A DNA stretch of 64,000 bases from a virus, in the IMG/VR virus record IMGVR_UViG_3300003690_000055, positions 1-64,000 of that record; one strand, written 5' to 3'. The translations under genes and the position numbers were made by a program. Every line of letters begins with the position of its first letter. The first letter of the stretch is position 1. The notes beneath the pieces were generated by a model. That model saw nothing but the letters and a program-made list of their open reading frames with translations. It did not search any database and was not told the origin of the DNA. Shown here one piece after another: positions 23,144 through 31,400 of the stretch.

Positions 23144-23635
23144 TTATGTTAACGTGAGGAGTCCATTTTTGGTCTGAACCACCACATCGAAACCTGCGAC
23201 GAATACATCTGCCATCCGATCGCCTAGACTATATAACTCTCCAGCGCGGACCTTAACGTTAGATGCTACCTCGCACGTACCACGCTTGTGATCATGACGT
23301 TCAGTAGAAATGGTGAGCAGATCATATTCATAGGCCTTCTCTTGAATGGTTTCAGTTAGATACTCTTTAAAGAAGCCCTCACGCTCATAGTCCTCAAGCA
23401 ATCCTTCCCCGCGCATATTTTCCAAAATGTCTTCGCCATACCGAGAAAGCACCGTGATATTGCCCGGGCAGACCAAGAGGCCGGCGAGCATCGAAGCAGT
23501 GGTGGTTTCCCCGAGAGCCGTCTCTATATAATCATCTGTAATGTGCCAGACAGAAACGCTCTCTTCATAATTTAAATAAACATAATCATCCTCGGCAACG
23601 TTTAGTTCGCGGAGGGTTTTAATAATCGTTCCCAC
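23144..23635 (-). CDS. conserved hypothetical protein near recA
   Basis: About 163 residues from GTG 23635, which has AAAGGGAA upstream. An ATG at 23680 is also open, but its purine run lies too close to it and within the conserved hairpin. The sequence looks like an alpha/beta protein (VYLNYEESVSVWHITDDYIE, TTTASMLAGLLVCPGNITVL, TERHDHKRGTCEVASNVKV). It ends 5 bases before the recA ATG. Function unknown. The hairpin at 23663-23685 lies in its leader. Confidence 0.6.
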   Translation of the reverse strand: MGTIIKTLRELNVAEDDYVYLNYEESVSVWHITDDYIETALGETTTASMLAGLLVCPGNITVLSRYGEDILENMRGEGLLEDYEREGFFKEYLTETIQEKAYEYDLLTISTERHDHKRGTCEVASNVKVRAGELYSLGDRMADVFVAGFDVVVQTKNGLLTLT

Positions 23636-23662
23636 TTTAATTCCCTTTCTTTTAATAAGTGT

Positions 23663-23685
23663 GAGACATCTATAGCCCATGCCTC
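23663..23685 (-). promoter_or_regulatory. conserved leader hairpin, copy 1
   Basis: Minus-strand stem GAGGCAT / ATGTCTC with loop GGGCTATAG. The stem has 7 pairs including a G-U. It is preceded by CCACAGG, and the next start codon is 28 bases downstream. Copy 2 at 23911-23935 has the same stem with a compensatory pair change (T-A here, C-G there). No U-run follows, so it is not a simple terminator. Confidence 0.65.
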
Positions 23686-23702
23686 CCTGTGGCTTTTAAA
23701 GA

Positions 23703-23891
23703 TTATTCTACGTTTTTAGCTTCTTGAACCTCAACGCGAAGTTCCTGGGCTAATGTCTTAACATCCTGCATTGTCTTGCGTACGCGAGTACCGGCGGCGT
23801 TGTTGCCACGCTCAAAGAACTTATCATGATCGTCGCGCACTCCCTCAAGGAGGGTAATCAGCTGTTCAAGTCGATTCGTTTTAGTAGTCAT
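23703..23891 (-). CDS. histone H1-like protein (Hc1 family)
   Basis: Protein of 62 residues: LEQLITLLEGVRDDHDKFFE, then RGNNAAGTRVRKTMQDVKTL, then AQELRVEVQEAKN. This is the helical-hairpin pattern of bacterial Hc1/histone H1-like proteins, usually with K-A-A-G-T-R-V-R-K and R-x-x-V-Q-E-x-K-N. It likely binds or is bound to nucleoid-type complexes; in phage it might organise replicating or packaged DNA. SD AAAGGAG precedes the ATG. Its leader contains hairpin copy 2. Confidence 0.78.
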   Translation of the reverse strand: MTTKTNRLEQLITLLEGVRDDHDKFFERGNNAAGTRVRKTMQDVKTLAQELRVEVQEAKNVE

Positions 23892-23910
23892 AACTACTCC
23901 TTTCTAAATT

Positions 23911-23935
23911 GAGACACCTGATAACCCTGTGCCTC
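23911..23935 (-). promoter_or_regulatory. conserved leader hairpin, copy 2
   Basis: Minus-strand stem GAGGCAC / GTGTCTC with loop AGGGTTATCAG, preceded by CCACAGG as in copy 1. It lies 20 bases upstream of the Hc1-like start codon and downstream of the ssDNA-binding protein gene. See copy 1 at 23663-23685. Confidence 0.65.
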
Positions 23936-23951
23936 CCTGTGGGGGGGATTA

Positions 23952-24725
23952 TTAGAGAGAACCCAACTCTGCGAAAGCCGCATCGACAGCGTTGGTTTCG
24001 CCATCTGTGCTTTTACCATACTTTTCCGTCTCAGTACTAACGCTCTCGGGATCGTCAACCTGTGCGTTGACAAAAGTGTCGAGGATAGTTTGGACATCGG
24101 TAGTCGTCTTTCGCTCAAACAAACCAGTGAAATCTGGAATGCTGTCTAAAAGCTCGGCGCACTTCTCGGGCGTCAGATCCTCGCAAAGCGGGGACGAACG
24201 GCGACGGGGCACAAGCTTCGTCTGTGGGAAGGAAGCCCCTGGCGGCTTCCCGTAGGTCATCTGTAGGTCGGTGCCTGTCTCGGTATCGGTGATATCCCCA
24301 TACTCCGGATTCAGCACGAGCGTCAAAAGGTTCTCATAAGCAGTCTTGCCATAGCCCCACACGCGGACACCTCTTTCTTCCTCGCCGCGAACCATCACGG
24401 GACTGAAGAAGCGCTGTCGCACGAACAGTGACTTTGCAACCTTCTTACTATGTTCGTCGTTACTGTTTGCGCCTTCACGCCACAGCTGTGAGGCGAACTC
24501 ACACACAGGACACTCGTCGCTGTAGTTGCGCTTAGGACACAGGAACCCTCCCTTTTCAACATTGTAATGAAACCACATCTCTTTGAAGGGGTCTCCATCC
24601 GCTGTCGGAACGATTCGAATAGTCTGGTCCCCATCCTCGGGGCGCCAGAAAGTGTCATTTGAGGAGTTTCCGTCTCCACGTAGTGACGAGAGCTTCTCTC
24701 TCATCTTGTCTAAATTAATACCCAT
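23952..24725 (-). CDS. gp32-like single-stranded DNA-binding protein
   Basis: Protein of 257 residues. It has a zinc site like T4 gp32: a His in WFHYNVEKGGF followed by LCPKRNYSDECPVC (three Cys). The OB-fold part includes RFFSPVMVRGEEERGVRVW and YENLLTLVLNPEYGDITDTE. The C-terminal region is acidic and ends AVDAAFAELGSL, as expected for partner recruitment. It coats ssDNA during replication and recombination. SD AAAGGAA precedes the ATG. In T4, gp32 controls its own translation; the hairpins just downstream could belong to a similar circuit. Confidence 0.88.
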   Translation of the reverse strand: MGINLDKMREKLSSLRGDGNSSNDTFWRPEDGDQTIRIVPTADGDPFKEMWFHYNVEKGGFLCPKRNYSDECPVCEFASQLWREGANSNDEHSKKVAKSLFVRQRFFSPVMVRGEEERGVRVWGYGKTAYENLLTLVLNPEYGDITDTETGTDLQMTYGKPPGASFPQTKLVPRRRSSPLCEDLTPEKCAELLDSIPDFTGLFERKTTTDVQTILDTFVNAQVDDPESVSTETEKYGKSTDGETNAVDAAFAELGSL

Positions 24726-24756
24726 TTTATTTTCCTTTCTTTGGGTTAGAGTACGA

Positions 24757-25599
24757 TCAGCTAATATCCTGATCGTCTAAAAATGATTGTACCATAGATG
24801 AATACTTAATGCAATAACAATATTTTTGGTCATAGGTGGTTTTAAACACTCCGTATGAAACATTTACTCCCGTAACGACCTGAGCCTTAACATAGTCTGT
24901 AATTTTCTTGAACAATGTGCCATCTTCCTTAAGTTGTTCTTCATTGATACCATAATAGTATACCACATCACGTGGGTTTGTCAAGTTACAAAACCACTTT
25001 TCTTCAGATTTTTCAATATCGAGCAGCCCAATCGTGGCAATACGACTTAACCTTGAAGGTTCAATAAAGTTGCCAATTACAGGCTCAGAATTTTTAAATA
25101 CATTAATCATATGAACCAGATTAACGATCGCTTGATTCAAAATATCGTAGTAGCCCATAATAGGAACATCTCCAATTCCCATTTCAACCATTTGATTGTC
25201 TATGAGCCATATCGCCTCGATTATACCAGAACGAGCATACTCCTGTAAAATATTACTAACAATTTTTTCTTGCATTTTTTGTACTTCGCTTGCGAGCGTT
25301 AGATCAGCTTGGATATAAATAACCGTTATTCTATTATTTTTAATCTGTTCCAAAAGCCTGAGTATACCGCCGGAGATCTGCCCGGCACCCGCTGTTACAA
25401 CGTAAACATCGCTATCAGTAAACTTAAGTTTTCTCTTAAGTGAGGGAAAGCTCTTATCATAGTCTTCATGATTATTCCTTTTTTTGATGGTGATATCAGC
25501 ATCTTTAGAAGTATCAATCCCATATGTTTCATACTGCGGAAACTTTGAAAAAGCTTTTGCAATATTACAGCCTGCTTTTCCCAAGCCCACAATTTTCAC
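24757..25599 (-). CDS. tubulin/FtsZ-like protein
   Basis: Protein of 280 residues starting at GTG 25599 (overlap GTGA with the MazG-like stop). The N-terminus KIVGLGKAGCNIAKAF matches the first FtsZ/tubulin nucleotide-binding loop, and VYVVTAGAGQISGGILRLLE sits where the GGGTGTG signature should be but is degenerate. Next come ITVIYIQADLTLASEVQKMQ and IWLIDNQMVE, as in FtsZ. GTP binding is therefore uncertain. Possible roles are filament formation or a DNA-replication accessory, as it lies between the ssDNA-binding and MazG/PolA genes. Confidence 0.65.
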   Translation of the reverse strand: MKIVGLGKAGCNIAKAFSKFPQYETYGIDTSKDADITIKKRNNHEDYDKSFPSLKRKLKFTDSDVYVVTAGAGQISGGILRLLEQIKNNRITVIYIQADLTLASEVQKMQEKIVSNILQEYARSGIIEAIWLIDNQMVEMGIGDVPIMGYYDILNQAIVNLVHMINVFKNSEPVIGNFIEPSRLSRIATIGLLDIEKSEEKWFCNLTNPRDVVYYYGINEEQLKEDGTLFKKITDYVKAQVVTGVNVSYGVFKTTYDQKYCYCIKYSSMVQSFLDDQDIS

Positions 25600-25913
25600 T
25601 CTTCTTCAACCCAGTCTAGGATCAGCCCCAGTTCAAAGCCACCGCGAGTGACACGTTTTGCCGTTGCTTCAGCAAGAATGGACTTTTCATGTATCCCGGC
25701 GCGATAACAAATAAAGTTCATAATCTCCATCACATCGGCAGCCTCTTCAGCACAAGGATTTTCAATAAATTCTTCTATTTCTTCCCGTAATTTCTTGAAA
25801 GCATAGTGGCGCAAGGTTTTGTGGTCGACTTGCCGAACTTGGGCTGTCTTACCTGCTTCCTCAATAATCTCTGGAATTCTATCTCGAACAAGTTTATTAT
25901 ATTCCTTTTTCAT
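25596..25913 (-). CDS. MazG-like nucleotide pyrophosphohydrolase
   Basis: Protein of 105 residues: YNKLVRDRIPEIIEEAGKTA, then KLREEIEEFIEN and AEEAADVMEIMNFICYRAGI, the EExxE...ExxD metal-binding pattern of MazG/HisE-type enzymes. It likely hydrolyses a nucleoside triphosphate to monophosphate. The exact substrate (house-cleaning, dNTP or signalling nucleotide) cannot be read. It is coupled by ATGA to polA upstream and GTGA to the tubulin-like gene downstream. Confidence 0.8.
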   Translation of the reverse strand: MKKEYNKLVRDRIPEIIEEAGKTAQVRQVDHKTLRHYAFKKLREEIEEFIENPCAEEAADVMEIMNFICYRAGIHEKSILAEATAKRVTRGGFELGLILDWVEEE

Positions 25914-27097
25914 AATCTCAATTCTTTCATATCTCCCAGATTCTTGCCCGCAGAGGCATTAACCTTAAATATACCATACCGTGTTTTCTTGAATGTGTCA
26001 AGCAAATTCAGAATTTCATAGCGATCTTCCTCAGAAAGGTCGATATACACAGCATCGTGAATCAAAAAAGAAATATTGCTTTTCATCCCCTTCAAAAGCT
26101 CGTAAACCTTGTAGGCCTGTTCGTGTACCATATCAATTGTGGTACTCTGAATAATATAGTTAAGAGCGTGATGCTCGTCTACATTGTTCATTACTCTACC
26201 ATAATCTGTCTCAATTTTATAGCCGTCCCAGTATTTATTTTTAACTAAATCTTTGTTATAGAGACGTTCTAGCGCCTTATTTGGCTTCTGAGAATATAAC
26301 CAAGAGAAAGTTTTCACCTTAGCTTCCTGCCGAGTTAATTGCCTATCAAAAACATGTCTAACGTTCCAATCGTGGATGTCATTGGTGGGTTGGGCTACTC
26401 CTGCGAGTGCCAGGAAGGCGCGCAATTCCGCCGCATTAAAATCAAGTTCAATAAACCAGTCATTCTTTGGCTTAATACAGGCGCGGAATTCTTTATTCAT
26501 TGTCAAAATTGGAAAGGTGTTGAGATTAGTTGCCAAGCGTCCCGTTACGGTGCCCCAAGGATTATAGTCACACACGTGCTCAACACTTTGTAATGTACGA
26601 TGAAAGTTCTGACCGCGGACGGAACTTAAGAGGTGCTGAACTGGACCAGTGTCTATATCTAGAATTTGCAAACGAATGTCAGACAGCATCTCCACCAAGT
26701 TGTACATAAAATCATAGTTTTGAGGCTTAGGATACGTGTTCAGAACGTGTTCGGTTATCTTATTTCTGGTATTTAAGTACTCATACAAAAAGTATTCTGG
26801 CAGAACGTCGTAGAAACAGTTTTCGTCCAAAGAAAGACGTGATGTTTTAAAAGCCTTGAGACACGACTTAAGCGTTTTCTTGATTCCCTCCCAGTCCTCA
26901 TACAACTCAGGCGGACAAACGTCTGTGAGGGTCGCTCCGTGGCTATAAATGCGTGCTATCTCATACTGTTTGCCAGGAAGGTGCCCTGAGTACTCCCAGG
27001 TCTCGCCCTCCATAGGTAATTGGGGTGTGGGGTTGATGGTATTGTCTGCGAAATATCCAGCACAATCCCTCTTTTGATCTAGGACTTGAAAAAGCAA
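25910..27097 (-). CDS. short DNA polymerase, family A (PolA-like)
   Basis: Protein of 395 residues with the family A motifs: NPWGTVTGRLATN (Thr-Gly-Arg, about 184-187), motif A WFIELDFNAAELRAF with Asp219, motif B RQEAKVKTFSWLYS (Arg256, Lys260), and motif C FLIHDAVYIDL with His347 and Asp348. The usual HDE of motif C is HDA here. The N-terminal ~140 residues are not a recognisable 3'-5' exonuclease, so proofreading is absent. The start is an unusual TTG with perfect AGGAGG 4 bases upstream. It is the second polymerase besides DnaE, maybe for gap filling or repair. Confidence 0.88.
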   Translation of the reverse strand: MLFQVLDQKRDCAGYFADNTINPTPQLPMEGETWEYSGHLPGKQYEIARIYSHGATLTDVCPPELYEDWEGIKKTLKSCLKAFKTSRLSLDENCFYDVLPEYFLYEYLNTRNKITEHVLNTYPKPQNYDFMYNLVEMLSDIRLQILDIDTGPVQHLLSSVRGQNFHRTLQSVEHVCDYNPWGTVTGRLATNLNTFPILTMNKEFRACIKPKNDWFIELDFNAAELRAFLALAGVAQPTNDIHDWNVRHVFDRQLTRQEAKVKTFSWLYSQKPNKALERLYNKDLVKNKYWDGYKIETDYGRVMNNVDEHHALNYIIQSTTIDMVHEQAYKVYELLKGMKSNISFLIHDAVYIDLSEEDRYEILNLLDTFKKTRYGIFKVNASAGKNLGDMKELRL

Positions 27098-27139
27098 ACG
27101 ACCTCCTAACTTATAAACTAATGACGTTAATTTTCTTTA

Positions 27140-28459
27140 TCACTTATTCGAGGCGCGGTTGATAACAACAGCATTTTCAAATTGAAGGCCAATGGCGCCT
27201 TGATCATATATGTAATCTCTAAAAATTAGATTAACATAGTGGGCAACATTTTGCAAGCGCGAAATATTTTTATTTGGGCGCAGATGATATTTTTCATACG
27301 CTTCTGACTTCACGCTCTGTAATTTTGCCTGTGAAAGCGGGAACTTCGCCTCACATTGCCTTAAATTAGTATATAAATCAATTAAAAATTTAGGCGGCAA
27401 GACGTCTTCAAAGGAGACCTCACCCTTAATAACTTGTTGAGAAGTTATTTTTAGAGGGGCTCGAGCTTTCGGTGTGATTCTACAATTTTTGTTTAGCGTC
27501 TCTTTTCCCTTATCATAGTAAGGAGCGGAGCGAATGAAATTTGAATAAGAGTTCATTAGAATTCGAATCAGATCATCGAAATCGGTCAGATATGTTTTAT
27601 CATAAAAGATATCAAAAAAATTACTCTTATCTATCACCCGGGCGCCCTTCGGACCCACGTATCGTTCTAGGGCGACAGCTTTGAAAGCAGACGTAAATAG
27701 ATCTGCTGTTAAAATCCAAGGAGCATTTTTATTTACCGTAAATCCAAATTTTTTAGCGCAGCCTGTGAAAAAATCAAAATTAGGATCCTTAATAAAAGAT
27801 TCATTTTTAATTCTATCGTCCCCAGCATTTTTATTTGATATGGCAATGCTAAGACCAGATGTAAAAATACTTCCGTTATTAGATAATAAATAATTTGTTT
27901 TTGTAATGGGAGCGATAGAAGACATATTCTGCAAATAAATTACGTATACATTTAAGAATGTATAAAAATCTTTTATCCTATCGCTCTGATCGCCCGTTAG
28001 AGTTTGAAAAAATACATCATAGAGGCCTTGCGTAAAGTGTGCATATTTAGAATTTGGAGATTTATATCCTTTATGAGCTTTTATCTCCAATAAATCAGGA
28101 TTTGAAGGAACCCCAAAGGCACCCTTCCTATCGAGAACGCCCATAATGAGAGCTTTTTGAATATGAGCGGCAAACTTTTCGAACGCGGATGCCACCACGT
28201 TCAAAGCTCTGACATCTTGACTGACAGCGGGCCTGATTATTTTTAGATTTTTAGTAGATGGAATAATAGTATTCTGGACCGGATCAACTCTTCCATATAA
28301 AAGCTTATCATACCAGACATCCAAAGGAGGCGGAAAAGTCGACGGATATATTTTATTTTTATATAAATAACGTTGATAGTAAGAGGCTAAAGAAGAAAGA
28401 CCATTTTGGCCAGCTGGGTTTCTCAAGTCGTATTCAGTATATTTGAAGATATCAGGCAT
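27140..28459 (-). CDS. putative baseplate or tail structural protein
   Basis: Protein of 439 residues, rich in aromatic residues and Lys, with no enzyme motif (YTEYDLRNPAGQNGLSSLAS, PKGARVIDKSNFFDIFYD, NVAHYVNLIFRDYIYDQG). It directly follows the giant hub-like protein by 6 bases and is the last gene of the tail block before polA. Its place suggests a baseplate component, but I do not recognise a T4 counterpart. Confidence 0.65.
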   Translation of the reverse strand: MPDIFKYTEYDLRNPAGQNGLSSLASYYQRYLYKNKIYPSTFPPPLDVWYDKLLYGRVDPVQNTIIPSTKNLKIIRPAVSQDVRALNVVASAFEKFAAHIQKALIMGVLDRKGAFGVPSNPDLLEIKAHKGYKSPNSKYAHFTQGLYDVFFQTLTGDQSDRIKDFYTFLNVYVIYLQNMSSIAPITKTNYLLSNNGSIFTSGLSIAISNKNAGDDRIKNESFIKDPNFDFFTGCAKKFGFTVNKNAPWILTADLFTSAFKAVALERYVGPKGARVIDKSNFFDIFYDKTYLTDFDDLIRILMNSYSNFIRSAPYYDKGKETLNKNCRITPKARAPLKITSQQVIKGEVSFEDVLPPKFLIDLYTNLRQCEAKFPLSQAKLQSVKSEAYEKYHLRPNKNISRLQNVAHYVNLIFRDYIYDQGAIGLQFENAVVINRASNK

Positions 28460-28465
28460 AATTAT

Positions 28466-31400
28466 TTAGTCAACTCCATTCGAAGGCTCAGAGAGGGAGG
28501 GAGGAGCAGGGCCCGTGCGAATACCCCGGGCCGCGAGACGCTGCTCGTTTCGGGCGCTTAACTCCGCTTGAGTCATTCTTTCCGCCACCTCGGCTTCCAA
28601 CTCGGCAAACAGGTCACTGAGCTGCTCCTCGTCCTGGAGGTACGTAGCATCGATGCTGGCCTGGTAGTCAGCCTCGGTCCAGAGATCGTACCCGGTGTCG
28701 GCGCCCACCTCTCCGACGTACTCTTGCATTCCAACCCGGACACGGAATTCGTAATCGGTTTCGGAGGGATTTTCGTCTGGGCCCCCGATACCCGCGACGT
28801 CGCGCAGTGCATCGGCCGTGACGACTTCATCGGTTCCCATTCTAAGGCCTTCCTGCAAAGCTTTCACACTAACGTTATATCCTTGTGACGAAATATTATG
28901 ATCGACCCCTGTAATCATGAAATATCCTCCTAACCCAAGAAGCTTAGCATATGCATCATCAGAAGCAATGAGTGTAGGCCATACAAAAGTATATTGGCCA
29001 TTCTTAAATAGTGTGTTTCCCACCATTTCCATGCTTACGCTATATAGTTCTCTCAATTGCTCAGCGCCTAGAGCACCAATTTTTTGAATTTTTGCTTCTC
29101 GCAAATATGCCTGATCCTGTCTGGTAAATTTTAAACTTTTAAGGATGCCGGCACTAGAACCTATATAATTGTGATATATCCCGGCTTTCAGGTCATCTTC
29201 ATAATTTCCCGTACGGTTTGCTGGTTTAGCGTCTGTACTATATAATATCAATCCCGAAATAGTGTTCGAGTGTTTGCTAAACCAGTCGAAGTAGTTGTCG
29301 ATGCTTGACCGATCCGGGATATCATTTGTTTCATCCAAAGCACCTTTAGCCTCCGCAAGTGTCATCACCGTCGTAGGCTCTCCCTTCTTAATTTTTCTAG
29401 AAGAATTATTAAAATTAATAACTGACGTATCAAATCTAACTTGATTAACAATATTGTCCGAAAAGCAATTCTTCTTGAGTGCTCCCGAAATAAGGCCGCT
29501 ACATAGGTCTTTTAAGAAATGCATTAAATAATACCTAGATCTCGATTTTTTGATAACATTATTTTTATACCAAACATTAAATAAATCCAATGAAATCGGA
29601 ATACTTCCAATATTAATACGTTTTTTAATAGATGAACCCGTATCTGAATCCGTACTAAATATATAGCCCTTTTCTCTAAGACTTCGAGCCAGGGCAGCAT
29701 CGTCTATGTTATTTGCACACGCAAGATCCAAAGCATTTTCAGATTGAAAAAGTACAAGTGGATTGACAATGTCGATGTCGGATAAAAAAGTCATATAACC
29801 AGGATCGACACTCTCATTTGATGTAACATCTTGGTGGTTTTCTAGAATAGTATCAATTAAATCTCCCAAGTAAAAATAAGGAATTTTAACATCATCATTA
29901 TCCGTAACTTCATTCTCCCACTGTCCTAGCATATCTTCTGCGGCTGAATCTCCAACGTCTTGAGTAGAGGCGCCTTCGTTAATCCCTTTGTTCACCAAAG
30001 CGAGCAGGTCCGTGTTGGTACCTTCGCCTCCTGCCATATCAGATTGATTTCTTATGGAAAACCCTCGCGATGAAGCATTTGCAGACATTCTTTGCCGAGC
30101 ATATGTGGCGCGCTCCTCGGCATTTTTAATATCGCCGAGCCTAGGTTGAGAAAGTACATCCTGACTTACTTGAATAGTATACATTTTGGTAGTTTTTGTT
30201 TTGCAGCCATCATCGGATCTTCCATAAAGCGCACTTAAAAACCTTCTATATTTTTTTAGCTTATCTTCGTTTTCAAGATCTTTCTTCTTTTCCATCAACT
30301 CTTCAAGCTCTTCTTTTGAAAGGTCATCATCATCAGCCGACTTGACGCGGGAGCCCACAGCATCAAGTGCTGCCTGCATATCTCGGTCGCGTACACCCAA
30401 TATATCCGCTTTTTTAGATGTTAAAAGACCAACTAAGGCTGCCTGATAATCTATAGATAGCTGTACTGTACCGTCCGGATTAAAATTTAAATCATGACGA
30501 ATTTGTTGAAGATACAGCGATATCCTCGTTGTTTCAAGCGCGCGAGTAAGCTGTGTTATTTGATTCGGAGGCGCATCAGGCATAAGTTCTTTCATATTTG
30601 GTGGCGAGGCCCAGCCAGCCACAACTTTAATCCTAAAATAAGCACCATCGTAAGCTTGTTGAATATTACCGGCGTCCGACTTACACCTCGGTGGCTTCGG
30701 CTTCTCGGAAGGATCGTCTCCGTTTGATGCCAGAGGGCTATCACGCGACATGGTCCGCGATGAAATCAATAAGTCTAATGGATTGGGAACATGTCCGGCG
30801 CCGTAGCCCGCGAAACTGCCATCGTCGCGAATTTTAGCAGAACCTTGGAATAAATCATTAACACTTTGAAAATGAAACGTTAAATTGGCCGATATGTTAT
30901 TATCTACTTCGGCTGGCTGTACCCCGTCGAGCTTCCAAGTAAACGACTGTAACCCAAACCCCCGGAGGCGACCGTAACCATCGGTGCCGGTCATCGGTCG
31001 GATGTCGGTCGCATCAATAAAATTCGGAATTGGTATCTCATACTGTGCTATGGGCTTCGCAGATTCAAGTAACTTGCCCTCCTCATCCCTTATCGCTGTC
31101 GAATAATCAACACGATAAAGTTTTATATACGGAACCAACAAGGCATAAACGGCCGGGGATAAGTTTAATAATTGCCTTATTTCATCTGTTCTGCCGGCAT
31201 GATTTATTTTAGAAATAGTGGTTCCTGGTTCGCCATATAATTTAACCACATTGGTGTAAGTTGATCTTTGTTCCTGGAGCTCAGAAATCATATCAATATT
31301 TTCCATCAAAAAACACTGCATATCAAGGGGCTTCAGCACCTTGAAAGCCAGCATTTTATTTATTTGCTCCGGAGTGTAAAACTCTGAATTAATTCCCTGC

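Noticed and set aside
23703-23891. Bacteroidota host inferred from the Hc1-like protein
   Set aside because: Promoters with TTGAC-N17-TATAAT, strong AGGAGG sites and a proteobacterial-type IscU argue against it.
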